A DNA stretch of 64,000 nucleotides from assembly GCF_018613065.1 (NCBI RefSeq), contig NZ_JAGGQW010000066.1, positions 1 through 64,000 of the forward strand, written 5' to 3'. How positions within the stretch are numbered: the stretch's first letter is position 1; the number at the start of each line of letters is the position of its first letter. Both the position numbers and the translations under genes were made by a program. The notes below the pieces were generated by a model. The model worked only from the letters and a program-made list of their open reading frames with translations, ran no database searches and had not been told where the DNA came from. Of this stretch, positions 55,228 to 64,000 are shown in pieces. Origin of the DNA: Bacillus sp. ISL-7. GTDB lineage: Bacteria; Bacillota; Bacilli; Bacillales_B; DSM-18226.

Positions 55228-56503
55228 AGTCTAGATCATTATTTTTATTAGGAAAGGTCCGCAGAAAATCTTTATTAAAGCTTGTTCCAGTCCCGATATT
55301 GTGAGAACCATCCATTTGGTGCGACCCCGCATTTTCAATGATACTTTTCCCGTACTTTTCACGAAGACTAGATAAGGTATTAAGTAACGGCTCTTTTTTC
55401 GCATCCTTTTCATAGGAAAATAAATCTAACTGTTTATAGGCATGATCATGATCCACTAAATCATTGCCTGTGATCCCTAACAATCGAATAGCATCTCCAT
55501 TCCAAGCTTTTAGAAAAATCTGCTGCGCAAAGGAAGAAATGTCATCTTTATGACTGATGGGGTTGGGAAGCTTTTTACTTCTGGTAATTGTCTTCCGATC
55601 CTTATAGCGAATTGTAATTCCAAGAGTTCCGGCAAGGACATTCTTTCTCTTCAGCCTGATAGAGACCGTTTCGGCTAATGATGTTAACACACGAAAAAGT
55701 TCATGCTGATTACTAACATCCTTAGGCAGTGTTGTTGAATTACCGATACTCTTAAATTCTTCAATCGATTCCGGGTCAACAAGGCGATGATCAATCCCAT
55801 TGGCTCTTTCTTTTAATCGAAGGCCATTAATGCCTAGAAGCGTTTTAAGTTGAATCTCATTGCCTTTTGCTAATTCACCAATGGTGTGAATCCCAATTGT
55901 CTGTAACTTTTCCGCTGTCTTCTTCCCGACACCATGCATTTCGTTCGTGTTCAAGGGCCAAAGAACGTTTGGTATATCACGCTTACGAAGAATCGTAATT
56001 CCCATTGGCTTTTTCATATCTGAAGCCGTTTTTGCTAAAAATTTATTTGGAGCTATACCTATGCTGCAAGGTATATCTAGTTGTTCCAGAATCCTTTTTT
56101 GAATGCTTTCAGCGATTTCTATCGGGCTGCCGTATTCAAAGCTTTCCGTTATATCTAAGTATCCCTCGTCAATCGAAACGGGCTCTACAAGCTCTGTATA
56201 GTGCCTGAGAATTTCAAACATACCAATGGAAACGGCCCGATAACGCTCAAAATTAGGTTTCATGACGATTAACTGCGGACAAAGTTTTCTCGCTTCCCAA
56301 AGCGGCATCGTCGTTTTCACACCAAATTTTCTTGCATCGTAATTGCAGGTTACAATGATCCCTCTGCGCTCCTCGACATTTCCAGCAATTGCGAGCGGTT
56401 TACCCTTCAGTTTGGGATCATAGGCCATTTCAACCGACGCATAAAAGCTATTCATATCAACATGTAAAATGACTTTTCCGTTTTTCGGATACATTTCCTT
56501 CAT
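55226..56503 (-). CDS. dinB: DNA polymerase IV (DinB, YqjH)
   Basis: 425-residue Y-family polymerase: D16 in HVDMNSFYASVE, SIDEGYLDITES near 105, HhH region with GVGKKTAEKLQTIGI. Translesion synthesis. A longer C-terminal tail than the average family member. Unlike yqjW I see no LexA box upstream. AAGGAAG before the ATG. Confidence 0.93.
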   Translation of the reverse strand: MKEMYPKNGKVILHVDMNSFYASVEMAYDPKLKGKPLAIAGNVEERRGIIVTCNYDARKFGVKTTMPLWEARKLCPQLIVMKPNFERYRAVSIGMFEILRHYTELVEPVSIDEGYLDITESFEYGSPIEIAESIQKRILEQLDIPCSIGIAPNKFLAKTASDMKKPMGITILRKRDIPNVLWPLNTNEMHGVGKKTAEKLQTIGIHTIGELAKGNEIQLKTLLGINGLRLKERANGIDHRLVDPESIEEFKSIGNSTTLPKDVSNQHELFRVLTSLAETVSIRLKRKNVLAGTLGITIRYKDRKTITRSKKLPNPISHKDDISSFAQQIFLKAWNGDAIRLLGITGNDLVDHDHAYKQLDLFSYEKDAKKEPLLNTLSSLREKYGKSIIENAGSHQMDGSHNIGTGTSFNKDFLRTFPNKNNDLD

Positions 56504-56583
56504 GCTGGCACTTCCTTACCACATTTTCTTCCCTAATTATATCAAAAAGGAGAACCATCAGTTAGGTTCTCCTTACAACTACA

Positions 56584-57705
56584 TTATTGATTTGCCACTT
56601 CATCGATAATCGCAAGTGTCATTTCTGCAAGCTTATACAATTCTTCAACCGGCATGCGTTCGTTTGTTGTATGGATTTCTTCATAGCCGACTGCAAGATT
56701 GACCGTTGGAATATTAAACCCAGCAAAAACGTTGGCATCACTGCCTCCGCCGCTATGCTGCAGTTCACAACTGCGGCCAATTTTTGCCGCTGCCTTGCGT
56801 GCAACTTCTACAACATGATCGCCTTCGCCAAATTTAAAGCCTGGATACATGATTTCCACATCTACCTCTGCTCTGCCACCCATTTGTGCTGCAACTGTTT
56901 CAAATGCATCCTTCATTTTGCTTACCTGAGCCTGCATTTTTTCAGGGATAAGCGAACGTGCCTCTGCTAAAATATCAACACGGTCACAAACGATGTTAGT
57001 TGCCTGACCGCCTTCAAACCGGCCAATGTTTGCTGTGGTTTCGTGATCTATTCTTCCTAATGGCATCTTCGCAATCGATTTTGCGGCAATTGTAATCGCT
57101 GAAACTCCTTTTTCAGGTGCCACACCGGCATGAGCCGTTTTACCGTAAATAACTGTTTTTACCTTTGCTTGTGTCGGAGCAGCAACAACTATGTTACCAA
57201 CTAAGCCATCACTATCCAGTGCGTAGCCAAATTTTGCTTTCATCAATGAAGAATCAAGTGCTTTTGCACCTACAAGACCTGATTCTTCTCCGACAGTGAT
57301 GACAAATTGAATCAAACCATGAGGTAGATTTTGTTCTTTTAATTGACGAATGGTTTCAAGCATGACAGAAATACCTGTTTTATCATCTGCCCCTAAGATC
57401 GTGGTGCCATCTGTAACCACATAACCCTCTTTAATCGATGGTTTCACACCTTTAGCCGGTGTAACAGTATCCATATGACAGGTAAAATAAATCGGGTCAA
57501 CACCCTCTTTAGTTGCCGCAAGCGTGCAAACTAGATTCCCTGCACCATGGCCTGTTACAGCGGTGGTATCATCTTCAAATACATCGAGTCCTAACTCAGT
57601 AAATTTTTGTTTTAATACCTTTGCAATTTCAGCCTCGAATTTTGTTTCTGAGTCAATTTGCACAAGTTCTAAAAATTCATTCAACAGACGTTCCTGATTA
57701 ACCAT
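56584..57705 (-). CDS. yqjE: M20/M42-family peptidase YqjE (PepT-like)
   Basis: 373 residues with dinuclear zinc ligands in CHMDTV (H, D), LGADDKTGI (D), GEESGLVGAK (E), LDSDG (D) and HSGGGSDANVF (H); dimerisation domain from about 180 to 290. Tripeptidase-like aminopeptidase, probably cytosolic. GGAGGG before the ATG. Confidence 0.9.
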   Translation of the reverse strand: MVNQERLLNEFLELVQIDSETKFEAEIAKVLKQKFTELGLDVFEDDTTAVTGHGAGNLVCTLAATKEGVDPIYFTCHMDTVTPAKGVKPSIKEGYVVTDGTTILGADDKTGISVMLETIRQLKEQNLPHGLIQFVITVGEESGLVGAKALDSSLMKAKFGYALDSDGLVGNIVVAAPTQAKVKTVIYGKTAHAGVAPEKGVSAITIAAKSIAKMPLGRIDHETTANIGRFEGGQATNIVCDRVDILAEARSLIPEKMQAQVSKMKDAFETVAAQMGGRAEVDVEIMYPGFKFGEGDHVVEVARKAAAKIGRSCELQHSGGGSDANVFAGFNIPTVNLAVGYEEIHTTNERMPVEELYKLAEMTLAIIDEVANQ

Positions 57706-57802
57706 TATATTGACCCTCCATGTTATGTAATCACTATTTCAGTATACCTCTTTCTTATTCATATCATCAAATGAAAGAGGAGGAAGTCAATTTCAAATTA
57801 TA

Positions 57803-59353
57803 CTATAGTGGAATATTCCCATGTTTTTTGTAAGGTCTTGACTCTTTTTTATTTCTAAGCATTTCTAGTCCCTGCACTATTTTCAATCTTGTTTCTCTTG
57901 GATCAATGACATCATCGACCATGCCTCTGCTCGCCGCCACATAAGGATTGGCAAACTTTTCACGGTATTCATCGATTTTTTGCTGCCTGGTCTGTTCAGG
58001 ATCTTCGCTATTATTAATTTCCTTGGCAAAAATGATATTGGCTGCTCCTTGTGGACCCATAACAGCAATTTCCGCATTGGGCCAAGCAAATACCAAGTCA
58101 GCACCAATTGACTTACTATTTAACGCCACATAGGCACCGCCATAGGCTTTTCTTAAAATAACCGTCAATTTCGGAACTGTCGCCTCGGAATAGGCAAATA
58201 ATATTTTAGCTCCATGGCGAATGATTCCCCCGTGTTCTTGTTTAACTCCCGGGAAGAAGCCTGTAACATCTTCAAACGTTATGATTGGAATATTAAAAGA
58301 ATCACAGGTTCGGATAAACCGAGCTGCCTTATCAGAGGAATCAATATCCAAGCCGCCAGCCATCACCCTAGGCTGATTACAGACAAGCCCTACTGATTCA
58401 CCTTTGATACGTGCAAAGCCAACGACAATATTTCTAGCAAAGTCCTTATGAATTTCCATGAAAGAGTCCTCGTCAACAACATGCTCAATGACTTTTCGGA
58501 CATCGTATGGACGAACGGTATCGAAGGGAATAACATCCATTAAGTCAGGACGGTAGTCTTCTTCCTCCTGCACCTCAAATCTTGGAGGCTTCTCTTGATT
58601 ATTTTGCGGCAGATAACTCAAAAGCCTGCGGACGTTCTGTAACACCTCTACTTCCGAATCGGAATGAAAATGGGCATTCCCGCTAATGGAGCTATGTACA
58701 TTGGCACCGCCCAGTTCTTCAGCTGATATTTTCTCCCCTGTCACTGTTTCGATGACTTTAGGTCCCGTAATAAACATTTGACTCGTTTTTTCAACCATAA
58801 ACACAAAATCAGTAATTGCTGGTGAATAGACGGCACCACCTGCACAAGGGCCCAAGATTACTGAGATTTGCGGAATCACACCGGAATAAATGGCATTTCG
58901 GTAAAAAATATGTCCGTATCCATCTAAGGAAACAACACCTTCTTGAATGCGAGCCCCGCCAGAATCATTTAGACCGATAAAGGGTGCCCCATTTTTCGCT
59001 GCTAAATCCATCACATTCGCAATTTTCTTGGCATGCATTTCCCCTAATGCACCGCCAAAGACCGTAAAATCCTGCGAAAAAAGATAAATGGGCCGACCAT
59101 TAACTTTGCCGTAACCAGTCACTACCCCGTCCCCTGGGCCCTTTTGTTCGTCGAGACCAAAATCATTGGTACGGTGTTCAATAAAGGGATTTAATTCAAA
59201 AAACGTCCCTTTGTCTACCAACAGATCGATTCTTTCTCTCGCCGTCAATTTTCCTTTTTCATGCTGCTTCTCAATTCGCTCGTCACCGCCACCGAGTTCA
59301 ACCTCGCGACGTTTATCATACAACTCATTTATTTTTTCATAGATGTCTGTCAT
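57803..59353 (-). CDS. yqjD: Acyl-CoA carboxylase carboxyltransferase subunit YqjD
   Basis: 516-residue crotonase-fold carboxyltransferase (propionyl-CoA carboxylase beta type): acyl-CoA oxyanion site LNDSGGARIQEGV near 120 and carboxybiotin site AYGGAYVALNSKS near 405. It directly follows methylmalonyl-CoA epimerase (TAAATG). No biotin carboxylase or biotin carrier is in the window, so its partner must be elsewhere or it works as methylmalonyl-CoA decarboxylase alpha. Confidence 0.92.
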   Translation of the reverse strand: MTDIYEKINELYDKRREVELGGGDERIEKQHEKGKLTARERIDLLVDKGTFFELNPFIEHRTNDFGLDEQKGPGDGVVTGYGKVNGRPIYLFSQDFTVFGGALGEMHAKKIANVMDLAAKNGAPFIGLNDSGGARIQEGVVSLDGYGHIFYRNAIYSGVIPQISVILGPCAGGAVYSPAITDFVFMVEKTSQMFITGPKVIETVTGEKISAEELGGANVHSSISGNAHFHSDSEVEVLQNVRRLLSYLPQNNQEKPPRFEVQEEEDYRPDLMDVIPFDTVRPYDVRKVIEHVVDEDSFMEIHKDFARNIVVGFARIKGESVGLVCNQPRVMAGGLDIDSSDKAARFIRTCDSFNIPIITFEDVTGFFPGVKQEHGGIIRHGAKILFAYSEATVPKLTVILRKAYGGAYVALNSKSIGADLVFAWPNAEIAVMGPQGAANIIFAKEINNSEDPEQTRQQKIDEYREKFANPYVAASRGMVDDVIDPRETRLKIVQGLEMLRNKKESRPYKKHGNIPL

Positions 59354-59767
59354 TTACCCCTTCATCCCCTTCTTCTCACAGAGTTCAAATAAAACCCCAG
59401 ATGTGGATTTTGGATGCATAAAAGCAATGTTTGCTCCTCCAGCACCAGGTCTTGGCTGATAGTCTATCATTCGGATCCCTTTTTCCTTCATTTCGCTAAT
59501 TCTTTCTTTAATCGAGACAACACCAAGTGCAACATGGTGAATGCCCTCACCGCGTTTTTCGATAAATTTAGCAATGGTACTTTCTTCCGAAGTAGGCTCC
59601 AGAAGTTCGAGTTTTGTACCTCCTGCCTCTAAAAAGGCCACTCTTACTTGTTGAGTTTCAACCTCTTCAATTCCTAGCAATGGTAGATTCAATACATCGG
59701 TATAGAAAGGAAGCGTATGTTCAAGTGATCTAACGGCAATTCCAATATGGTCGACTTTTTTAATCAT
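59354..59767 (-). CDS. mce: Methylmalonyl-CoA epimerase YqjC
   Basis: 137-residue VOC-fold metalloenzyme: H in DHIGIAV, E in AGGTKLELLEP, H in GIHHVALGV and E near the end. Interconverts R- and S-methylmalonyl-CoA. Co-transcribed with the carboxyltransferase, suggesting a propionyl-CoA route; methylmalonyl-CoA mutase is not in the window. Confidence 0.93.
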   Translation of the reverse strand: MIKKVDHIGIAVRSLEHTLPFYTDVLNLPLLGIEEVETQQVRVAFLEAGGTKLELLEPTSEESTIAKFIEKRGEGIHHVALGVVSIKERISEMKEKGIRMIDYQPRPGAGGANIAFMHPKSTSGVLFELCEKKGMKG

Positions 59768-59928
59768 TATTACCCCTCTGTTCTAAAAATTAAATTTAAT
59801 TCGACAATTATCTTATTCGTGAAAAAGTTCATAAATCCTTCCTAAATTACTTAGTTGTTCCGTTGTTCATTTTTGATTTTCCTTGTACAATAGATATAAA
59901 GCGCCAAAATGTTAAGGAGGTACCCATA

Positions 59929-60027
59929 ATGAAAAGTAAGAAAACGAGAAAAATCATTGTTTATTTAATGTTATTCGCTATGCTTGCCTCAACTCTCCTA
60001 ATCGGAATTGGTACATTTCTATCATAA
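59929..60027 (+). CDS. prli42: Stressosome-associated miniprotein Prli42
   Basis: 32 residues, MKSKKTRKIIVYLMLFAMLA then STLLIGIGTFLS: basic head and one membrane helix. This matches Prli42, the membrane miniprotein first found in Listeria that tethers the stressosome (RsbR). AAGGAGG lies 8 nt upstream of the ATG. The place beside mce and yqjB is the usual one in Bacillus. Confidence 0.9.
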   Translation: MKSKKTRKIIVYLMLFAMLASTLLIGIGTFLS

Positions 60028-60039
60028 ATATACAAAAGG

Positions 60040-60068
60040 AAGGGACTGTTCAAATTGAACAGTCCCTT
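60040..60068. terminator. Bidirectional terminator between prli42 and yqjB
   Basis: AAGGGACTGTTCAA and TTGAACAGTCCCTT, 14-bp perfect arms around a single base; serves both convergent genes. Confidence 0.75.
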
Positions 60069-60071
60069 TCC

Positions 60072-60635
60072 CTATTGTATTGCCCCATTATCTTTGCCAA
60101 GTGCCTCAAATGATTTTTTGGAAGAGATAACTAATACCTTTGTTCCTAATGGAATTAACGGAAAAAGCGAAGTAACAACCTCATTCTGTGTGCGGATACA
60201 GCCCTGAGAGACATATTTACCGATAGAAGCCGGCTGATTCGTCCCATGGATGCCATAGGTTCTGCCATCTGTTCCTTTTGCATCAAAGCCAATCCATCTG
60301 GCCCCTAGTGGATTCTTTGGATCCCCTCCAGAAATATTCCCTTTCCGAAAATAAGGCTCCTTTGCCTTTACCGTAATAGTGAAAATACCTTCCGGAGTTA
60401 ATTCTTGGGTTTTACCCGTCCCGACACTTACAACCGTTTGGACTTTGTTTTCATCAATAAACGCCATTTCATTGTTACTTTTGTTAACAATAACAAATGG
60501 ATCGCCTGGCATAGGGTTTGGCCCCAACGGCCAAAATGGTGAAATGAAAAAAGTAATCAGGATTGGCGATAAGATTTTTATCAAAGCAGCCACCTGCCTT
60601 TTTTTCCTAGTTTGCTTCAATCTTTTTCTGTTCAT
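60072..60635 (-). CDS. yqjB: L,D-transpeptidase (YkuD domain) YqjB
   Basis: 187 residues: membrane anchor (about 15-35), then a YkuD catalytic domain with H130 and C146 in YGIHGTNQPASIG and SQGCIR. Forms 3-3 cross-links or attaches proteins to peptidoglycan, often in spores. No LysM domain. Start overlaps yqjA by 29 nt. Confidence 0.85.
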   Translation of the reverse strand: MNRKRLKQTRKKRQVAALIKILSPILITFFISPFWPLGPNPMPGDPFVIVNKSNNEMAFIDENKVQTVVSVGTGKTQELTPEGIFTITVKAKEPYFRKGNISGGDPKNPLGARWIGFDAKGTDGRTYGIHGTNQPASIGKYVSQGCIRTQNEVVTSLFPLIPLGTKVLVISSKKSFEALGKDNGAIQ

Positions 60636-61602
60636 TCACTTTTGAAGAAGTTTTTATTCCTTTAAACGAACTTTTTATAATCAGATAGTCATTCATTTCA
60701 TTAACTAGTTGAAGTAAGGCTGCTCTGGTTTCAAATTCTTCTCTTGTCTTCGGGAGCTCCATTTCCTCAAATTCCTTTTTCATTTCTCTTAATTTTTCAA
60801 TATAAATATGAGCTGTATTTCCGGGATGAACATTCTCAGAAAGTTCTTCCAGAAACTCAGCTACCATATGCCCTTGCTTTACTGTACGCGTAATGGAGGT
60901 GACAATCGGTAAGATACGTTCGATAATTTCAAATTGCTTCCCTCGCATTTTAAAATAATGAAAATATAAATTGTCATCTCGTAAAAAATGGTTTTCAACA
61001 TCCTGAAGAGCTAGCGTTATAGCTTCATCTAGTAATCGAGCACTAACCGTAATCTCTTTTCCATCCCAATTACTATCTCCCATCCGTAAATAACATACCA
61101 TTTCACCGAAAATGATTTTAAAATTCTCCTCAATTTCGTTTTGATAGTCCTTTAATTTTTTATCAACGCTCGGCATATAAAGATTAATCAGTAGTGCCAC
61201 GCCAATTCCAATCGTGATCACACCAAGTTCATTAAAAATCATTGCCAGGGAGATTTTCTCTGCCATATAAATATGTAAAATAATGACACTGCTGGTCACA
61301 ATACCATCAGATGCCTTCAGCATCACAATCGTCGGTATAAAGAAAAATAACATGATCCCAATAACAATTGGGTGATAGGAGATTCCCTCAAAAAATATAG
61401 CCGAAAATGGCATCGCTAATACACAAGCTAAAAATCGATCTCCTGCTGTTCGGAGCGATCTCCGTTTCGTCACCTGAATACATAAAATGGTTAATATGCC
61501 AGCGGAAGCAAAATTATCCAGTCCAAGCTGCTGCGCAATTAAAATCGAAATAGCAGTACCAACAGCTGTTTTAATTGTTCGGTAGCCAATGCGAAATTTC
61601 AT
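60607..61602 (-). CDS. yqjA: FUSC/aromatic acid exporter-like protein YqjA
   Basis: 331 residues: N-terminal four to five membrane segments (KTAVGTAISILIAQQLGL onward) and a long helical cytoplasmic part. DUF939/FUSC family, thought to export organic acids; role in Bacillus unknown. GGGGAG before the ATG. Confidence 0.82.
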   Translation of the reverse strand: MKFRIGYRTIKTAVGTAISILIAQQLGLDNFASAGILTILCIQVTKRRSLRTAGDRFLACVLAMPFSAIFFEGISYHPIVIGIMLFFFIPTIVMLKASDGIVTSSVIILHIYMAEKISLAMIFNELGVITIGIGVALLINLYMPSVDKKLKDYQNEIEENFKIIFGEMVCYLRMGDSNWDGKEITVSARLLDEAITLALQDVENHFLRDDNLYFHYFKMRGKQFEIIERILPIVTSITRTVKQGHMVAEFLEELSENVHPGNTAHIYIEKLREMKKEFEEMELPKTREEFETRAALLQLVNEMNDYLIIKSSFKGIKTSSKVNEQKKIEAN

Positions 61603-61626
61603 AGTAATCTCCCCAAAATAGAAAAA

Positions 61627-61656
61627 ATAAAAAAGATGATCGATTAGACCATCTTT
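61627..61656 (-). terminator. Terminator of artPQR
   Basis: AAAGATG/CATCTTT arms with inner TC/GA, followed on the minus strand by TTTTATTTTTT. Confidence 0.8.
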
Positions 61657-61714
61657 AGCATATCCCTATTAAAGTATTTTTTGCAAGAAATCCTGATAGT
61701 AAAGATTGATTCTA

Positions 61715-62437
61715 CTACAATACTTTCTCTAAAAAGTCCTTTGCTCTGCTTGTACGAGGGTTATTAAAAAATTCATCAGGAGAGCCTTCTTCTAGTAATA
61801 CCCCTTCATCAAGGAAGATAATACGGTCAGAAACCTCACGAGCAAATCCCATTTCATGTGTAACAATAGCCATAGTCATACCGGATTGAGCAAGATCCTT
61901 CATAACATTAAGTACTTCCTTGACCATTTCTGGATCTAGCGCTGATGTTGGCTCATCAAATAACATTAGCTTCGGTTCCATGGCAAGTGCACGAGCTATG
62001 GCAACACGCTGCTTCTGTCCACCTGATAAATTATTCGGATAGGCTTTTTCTTTTTCGGTAAGCCCCACACGAGCTAACAATTCGCGTGCTTTTTTTTCAG
62101 CAAGTTCTCGCGATTCGCCTTTTACTTTCATCGGAGCATAGGTTAAGTTTTCCAAAACCGACAGATGTGGAAATAAATAAAAGTGTTGAAAAACCATACC
62201 GATTTGTTCACGAACTTTCATTATATTCGTTTTGCTATCAGTAATCTCTTGATTATTAATCCAAACTTTCCCTTGCGTTGGTGTCTCTAATAAATTTAAA
62301 CAGCGTAAAAAGGTGGATTTACCAGATCCAGATGGTCCAATAATCGAAACTACTTCCCCACTATCAATATTGGTTGAGATATTTTTTAACACTTCGTTAT
62401 TGCCAAATTGTTTATAGAGGTTTTCTACTTTAATCAC
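61715..62437 (-). CDS. artR: Arginine ABC transporter ATP-binding protein ArtR
   Basis: 240 residues: Walker [10 protein letters not shown], signature [15 protein letters not shown], Walker [14 protein letters not shown]-loop VTHEMGFA. Polar amino-acid ABC family. Overlaps artQ by 8 nt. Specificity for arginine inferred from context and the ARG box. Confidence 0.92.
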   Translation of the reverse strand: MIKVENLYKQFGNNEVLKNISTNIDSGEVVSIIGPSGSGKSTFLRCLNLLETPTQGKVWINNQEITDSKTNIMKVREQIGMVFQHFYLFPHLSVLENLTYAPMKVKGESRELAEKKARELLARVGLTEKEKAYPNNLSGGQKQRVAIARALAMEPKLMLFDEPTSALDPEMVKEVLNVMKDLAQSGMTMAIVTHEMGFAREVSDRIIFLDEGVLLEEGSPDEFFNNPRTSRAKDFLEKVL

Positions 62438-63089
62438 TGTACTTCAGCCTCCGTTCAAACCGTTTCCCTGCCAAAGTCAGCACCATTACTAAGATCCAAT
62501 AGATTAATCCAACAAAGATTAATGGTTCAAAATTACGATAAGTATCCGCTCCGACAACTTGCGCACGACGCATTAAATCTAGATAACCAATCGTAGAAAC
62601 GATGGCTGATTCTTTTGTTAAGGTAATAAATTCATTCATCAATGCAGGTAAGATATTTTTTAGTGCTTGAGGTAAGATTAGGTCCTTCATCATGAGACGA
62701 TAAGGAACACCTAGTGCTTGAGCTGCTTCGGTTTGACCTTTATCAACCGCTTGAATCCCGGCTCTGATGATCTCCGAAACATAGGCGGAAGAATTTAAGC
62801 CAAAAGCTAAGATTGATGATAAAAATGGTGAGATGTCATAACCCGTTAATTGCGGGATCGCAAAATAGATTAGCATTAATTGTAAAATTAATGGTGTACC
62901 ACGAAAAATAGATGTATATGCATCTCCAAACCAATTTAATGCTTTGATTCGTGAAATTTTACACAAAGCTAAAATTGTGCCGAGGATAAAACCTAAAATA
63001 ATCGAAATAATAACAAATTTTAATGTAACCCATATTCCCTCTAAAATAAAAGGAATATAAGGCACAATTTGGCTAAAATCCAAATTCAT
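62430..63089 (-). CDS. artQ: Arginine ABC transporter permease ArtQ
   Basis: 219-residue HisM-type permease with five membrane segments and the EAA loop [20 protein letters not shown]. Cytoplasmic-membrane channel of the ArtPQR importer. Confidence 0.92.
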   Translation of the reverse strand: MNLDFSQIVPYIPFILEGIWVTLKFVIISIILGFILGTILALCKISRIKALNWFGDAYTSIFRGTPLILQLMLIYFAIPQLTGYDISPFLSSILAFGLNSSAYVSEIIRAGIQAVDKGQTEAAQALGVPYRLMMKDLILPQALKNILPALMNEFITLTKESAIVSTIGYLDLMRRAQVVGADTYRNFEPLIFVGLIYWILVMVLTLAGKRFERRLKYSD

Positions 63090-63145
63090 GCCTTACACCT
63101 CACTTTATAATTTTCTTTGCGCCATTAGTCTAGTTGCCATTCATT

Positions 63146-63922
63146 TTATTGCTGGTCTTTTAACCACTTGTCCTTTAATTCTTGGAGTTTTCCGTTCTCC
63201 TCCATGTCTTTAAGGACCTTATTTACATCATCAGTTAAGTCACTGCCTTTTGGAAATGCAACTGCCATTCCAGGAGAACTTGTTGTTGGATCATCAAATC
63301 CAGCTAAACCTTGTTCCTTTACATATCCTATAGCAACTGATTTATCCATATAAGCAACCTGGATACGATTTGATAATAGTTCTTGAATTAAAGTTGTTGC
63401 ATTGTCTAGCGGCTTAATCGTAAAATCAACCTTTTTTTGAAGTGTTTTGGCACCCTCTTCTTGAATGGTTCCTAACTGTACTCCAACCGTTTTTCCTTTA
63501 AGATCATCGATAGTTTTAATTTTAGAATCTTTAAGTGTGATAAACATTTCACCTGAATGATTATAAGCCGTTGAAAAATCAACATTTTGTTTGCGTTTTT
63601 CTGTTGCTGACATACCAGCAAGTACCATATCCACACGTTTAGCCTGTATTGCACCGATTAAACCATCAAACTTCATGTCTTTAATCTCTAGTTTATAACC
63701 TAATTCTTTTGCAATAGCATTGGCTAAGTCAATATCAAATCCCTCGACCTTACCTGATGGATCTCTTGATTCAAATGGAGCAAAATCAGCTGATGTAGCC
63801 ATTGTTAAAACTTTGTTATCTCCTGTTTTTTCTCCATTTGCTCCGTACTTATTACCTTGTCCGCAAGCAGCCAACACTACTAATGTTAAAATCATGGTAA
63901 AAAATAAAAATGTTTTTTTCAT
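63146..63922 (-). CDS. artP: Arginine-binding lipoprotein ArtP
   Basis: 258 residues: lipoprotein signal with lipobox LAAC (Cys about 20), then a family 3 solute-binding domain (FAPFESRDPSGKVEGFDIDL; later VGVQLGTIQEEG). Captures the amino acid outside the membrane for ArtQR. AGGAGGAG before the ATG. First gene of artPQR; upstream ARG box supports arginine or a related basic amino acid. Confidence 0.92.
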   Translation of the reverse strand: MKKTFLFFTMILTLVVLAACGQGNKYGANGEKTGDNKVLTMATSADFAPFESRDPSGKVEGFDIDLANAIAKELGYKLEIKDMKFDGLIGAIQAKRVDMVLAGMSATEKRKQNVDFSTAYNHSGEMFITLKDSKIKTIDDLKGKTVGVQLGTIQEEGAKTLQKKVDFTIKPLDNATTLIQELLSNRIQVAYMDKSVAIGYVKEQGLAGFDDPTTSSPGMAVAFPKGSDLTDDVNKVLKDMEENGKLQELKDKWLKDQQ

Positions 63923-63962
63923 GATGTCTCCTCCTATGATTAATAATATCTGCTTATTCTAA

Positions 63963-63986
63963 TTTGAATTTGAATTTTTATTCAAC
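63963..63986. promoter_or_regulatory. ARG box (AhrC/ArgR operator) and promoter of artPQR
   Basis: Minus-strand TTGAATAAAAATTCAA (63985-63970) matches the core TGAATAAAAATKCAA of the B. subtilis ARG box completely; an adjacent half-site ATTCAAATT follows. TTGAAT could be the -35 with TAGAAT 18 bp downstream, so the operator overlaps the promoter. Confidence 0.75.
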
Positions 63987-64000
63987 AAAACGAATATTAA

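Noticed and set aside
60034..60070. Inverted repeat considered as the same interspersed element as the 15617 hairpin (both contain TTCAAATTGAAC-like loops)
   Set aside because: Shared part is only the short AT-rich loop; each fits a local terminator at a gene end.

Overview
The window is an AT-rich chromosomal segment from a spore-forming member of the Bacillaceae. Gene content and order follow the Bacillus subtilis ypb-res-spoVA-yqk-yqj region closely, but with local losses and insertions, so this looks like a related environmental Bacillus/Neobacillus-type genome rather than B. subtilis itself. Basis: family recognition and remembered gene order; no database search was possible.

Layout. 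The left edge holds the tail of an IS3-family transposase ending just beside ypbE. Next come ypbE-ypbD-recQ-ypbB (minus strand), divergent fer, ribU under an FMN riboswitch, and an M23/LysM endopeptidase (0.2-6.5 kb). The block at 6.6-18 kb carries sigX-rsiX with an ECF-type promoter, the respiration regulators resD-resE, the cytochrome c maturation genes resA-resB-resC, rluB, and the spore genes spmA-spmB and dacB. From 18 to 25.6 kb lie a superoxide dismutase, ypuI, scpA-scpB, several small proteins, an isolated ribT, ypuA and lysA. The sporulation core at 25.8-32 kb has dacF-spoIIAA-spoIIAB-sigF and a shortened spoVA operon. Nucleoside catabolism (deoB-pupG-pdp), xerD, fur, spoIIM, nudF and mciZ fill 32-40.3 kb. 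The yqk/yqj block at 40.3-61.6 kb has a CoA-transferase pair, two Y-family DNA polymerases (one with LexA boxes), proI under a T-box, namA, rnz, zwf, a carboxyltransferase/epimerase pair, the miniprotein Prli42 and envelope proteins. The arginine-type transporter artPQR with an ARG box ends the window.

How it fits together. Most of the segment is housekeeping with a strong sporulation theme: sigma-F and its regulators, SpoVA, SpmAB, DacB/DacF, SpoIIM and MciZ. Several regulatory elements are readable: FMN riboswitch, proline-type T-box, sigma-H, sigma-E, sigma-G and ECF promoters, LexA boxes, a cre site, an ARG box, and many intrinsic terminators that mark transcription units.

Most notable: the spoVA operon lacks spoVAC-spoVAD-spoVAEB, and a short interspersed repeat sits at the junction. 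ribT stands alone where the riboflavin biosynthesis operon would be expected. A perfect 10-bp inverted repeat brackets the spoIIAA ribosome-binding site such that it could form only in read-through transcripts. I found no CRISPR array, prophage, tRNA or rRNA, and no gene cluster that clearly looks like an undescribed system.
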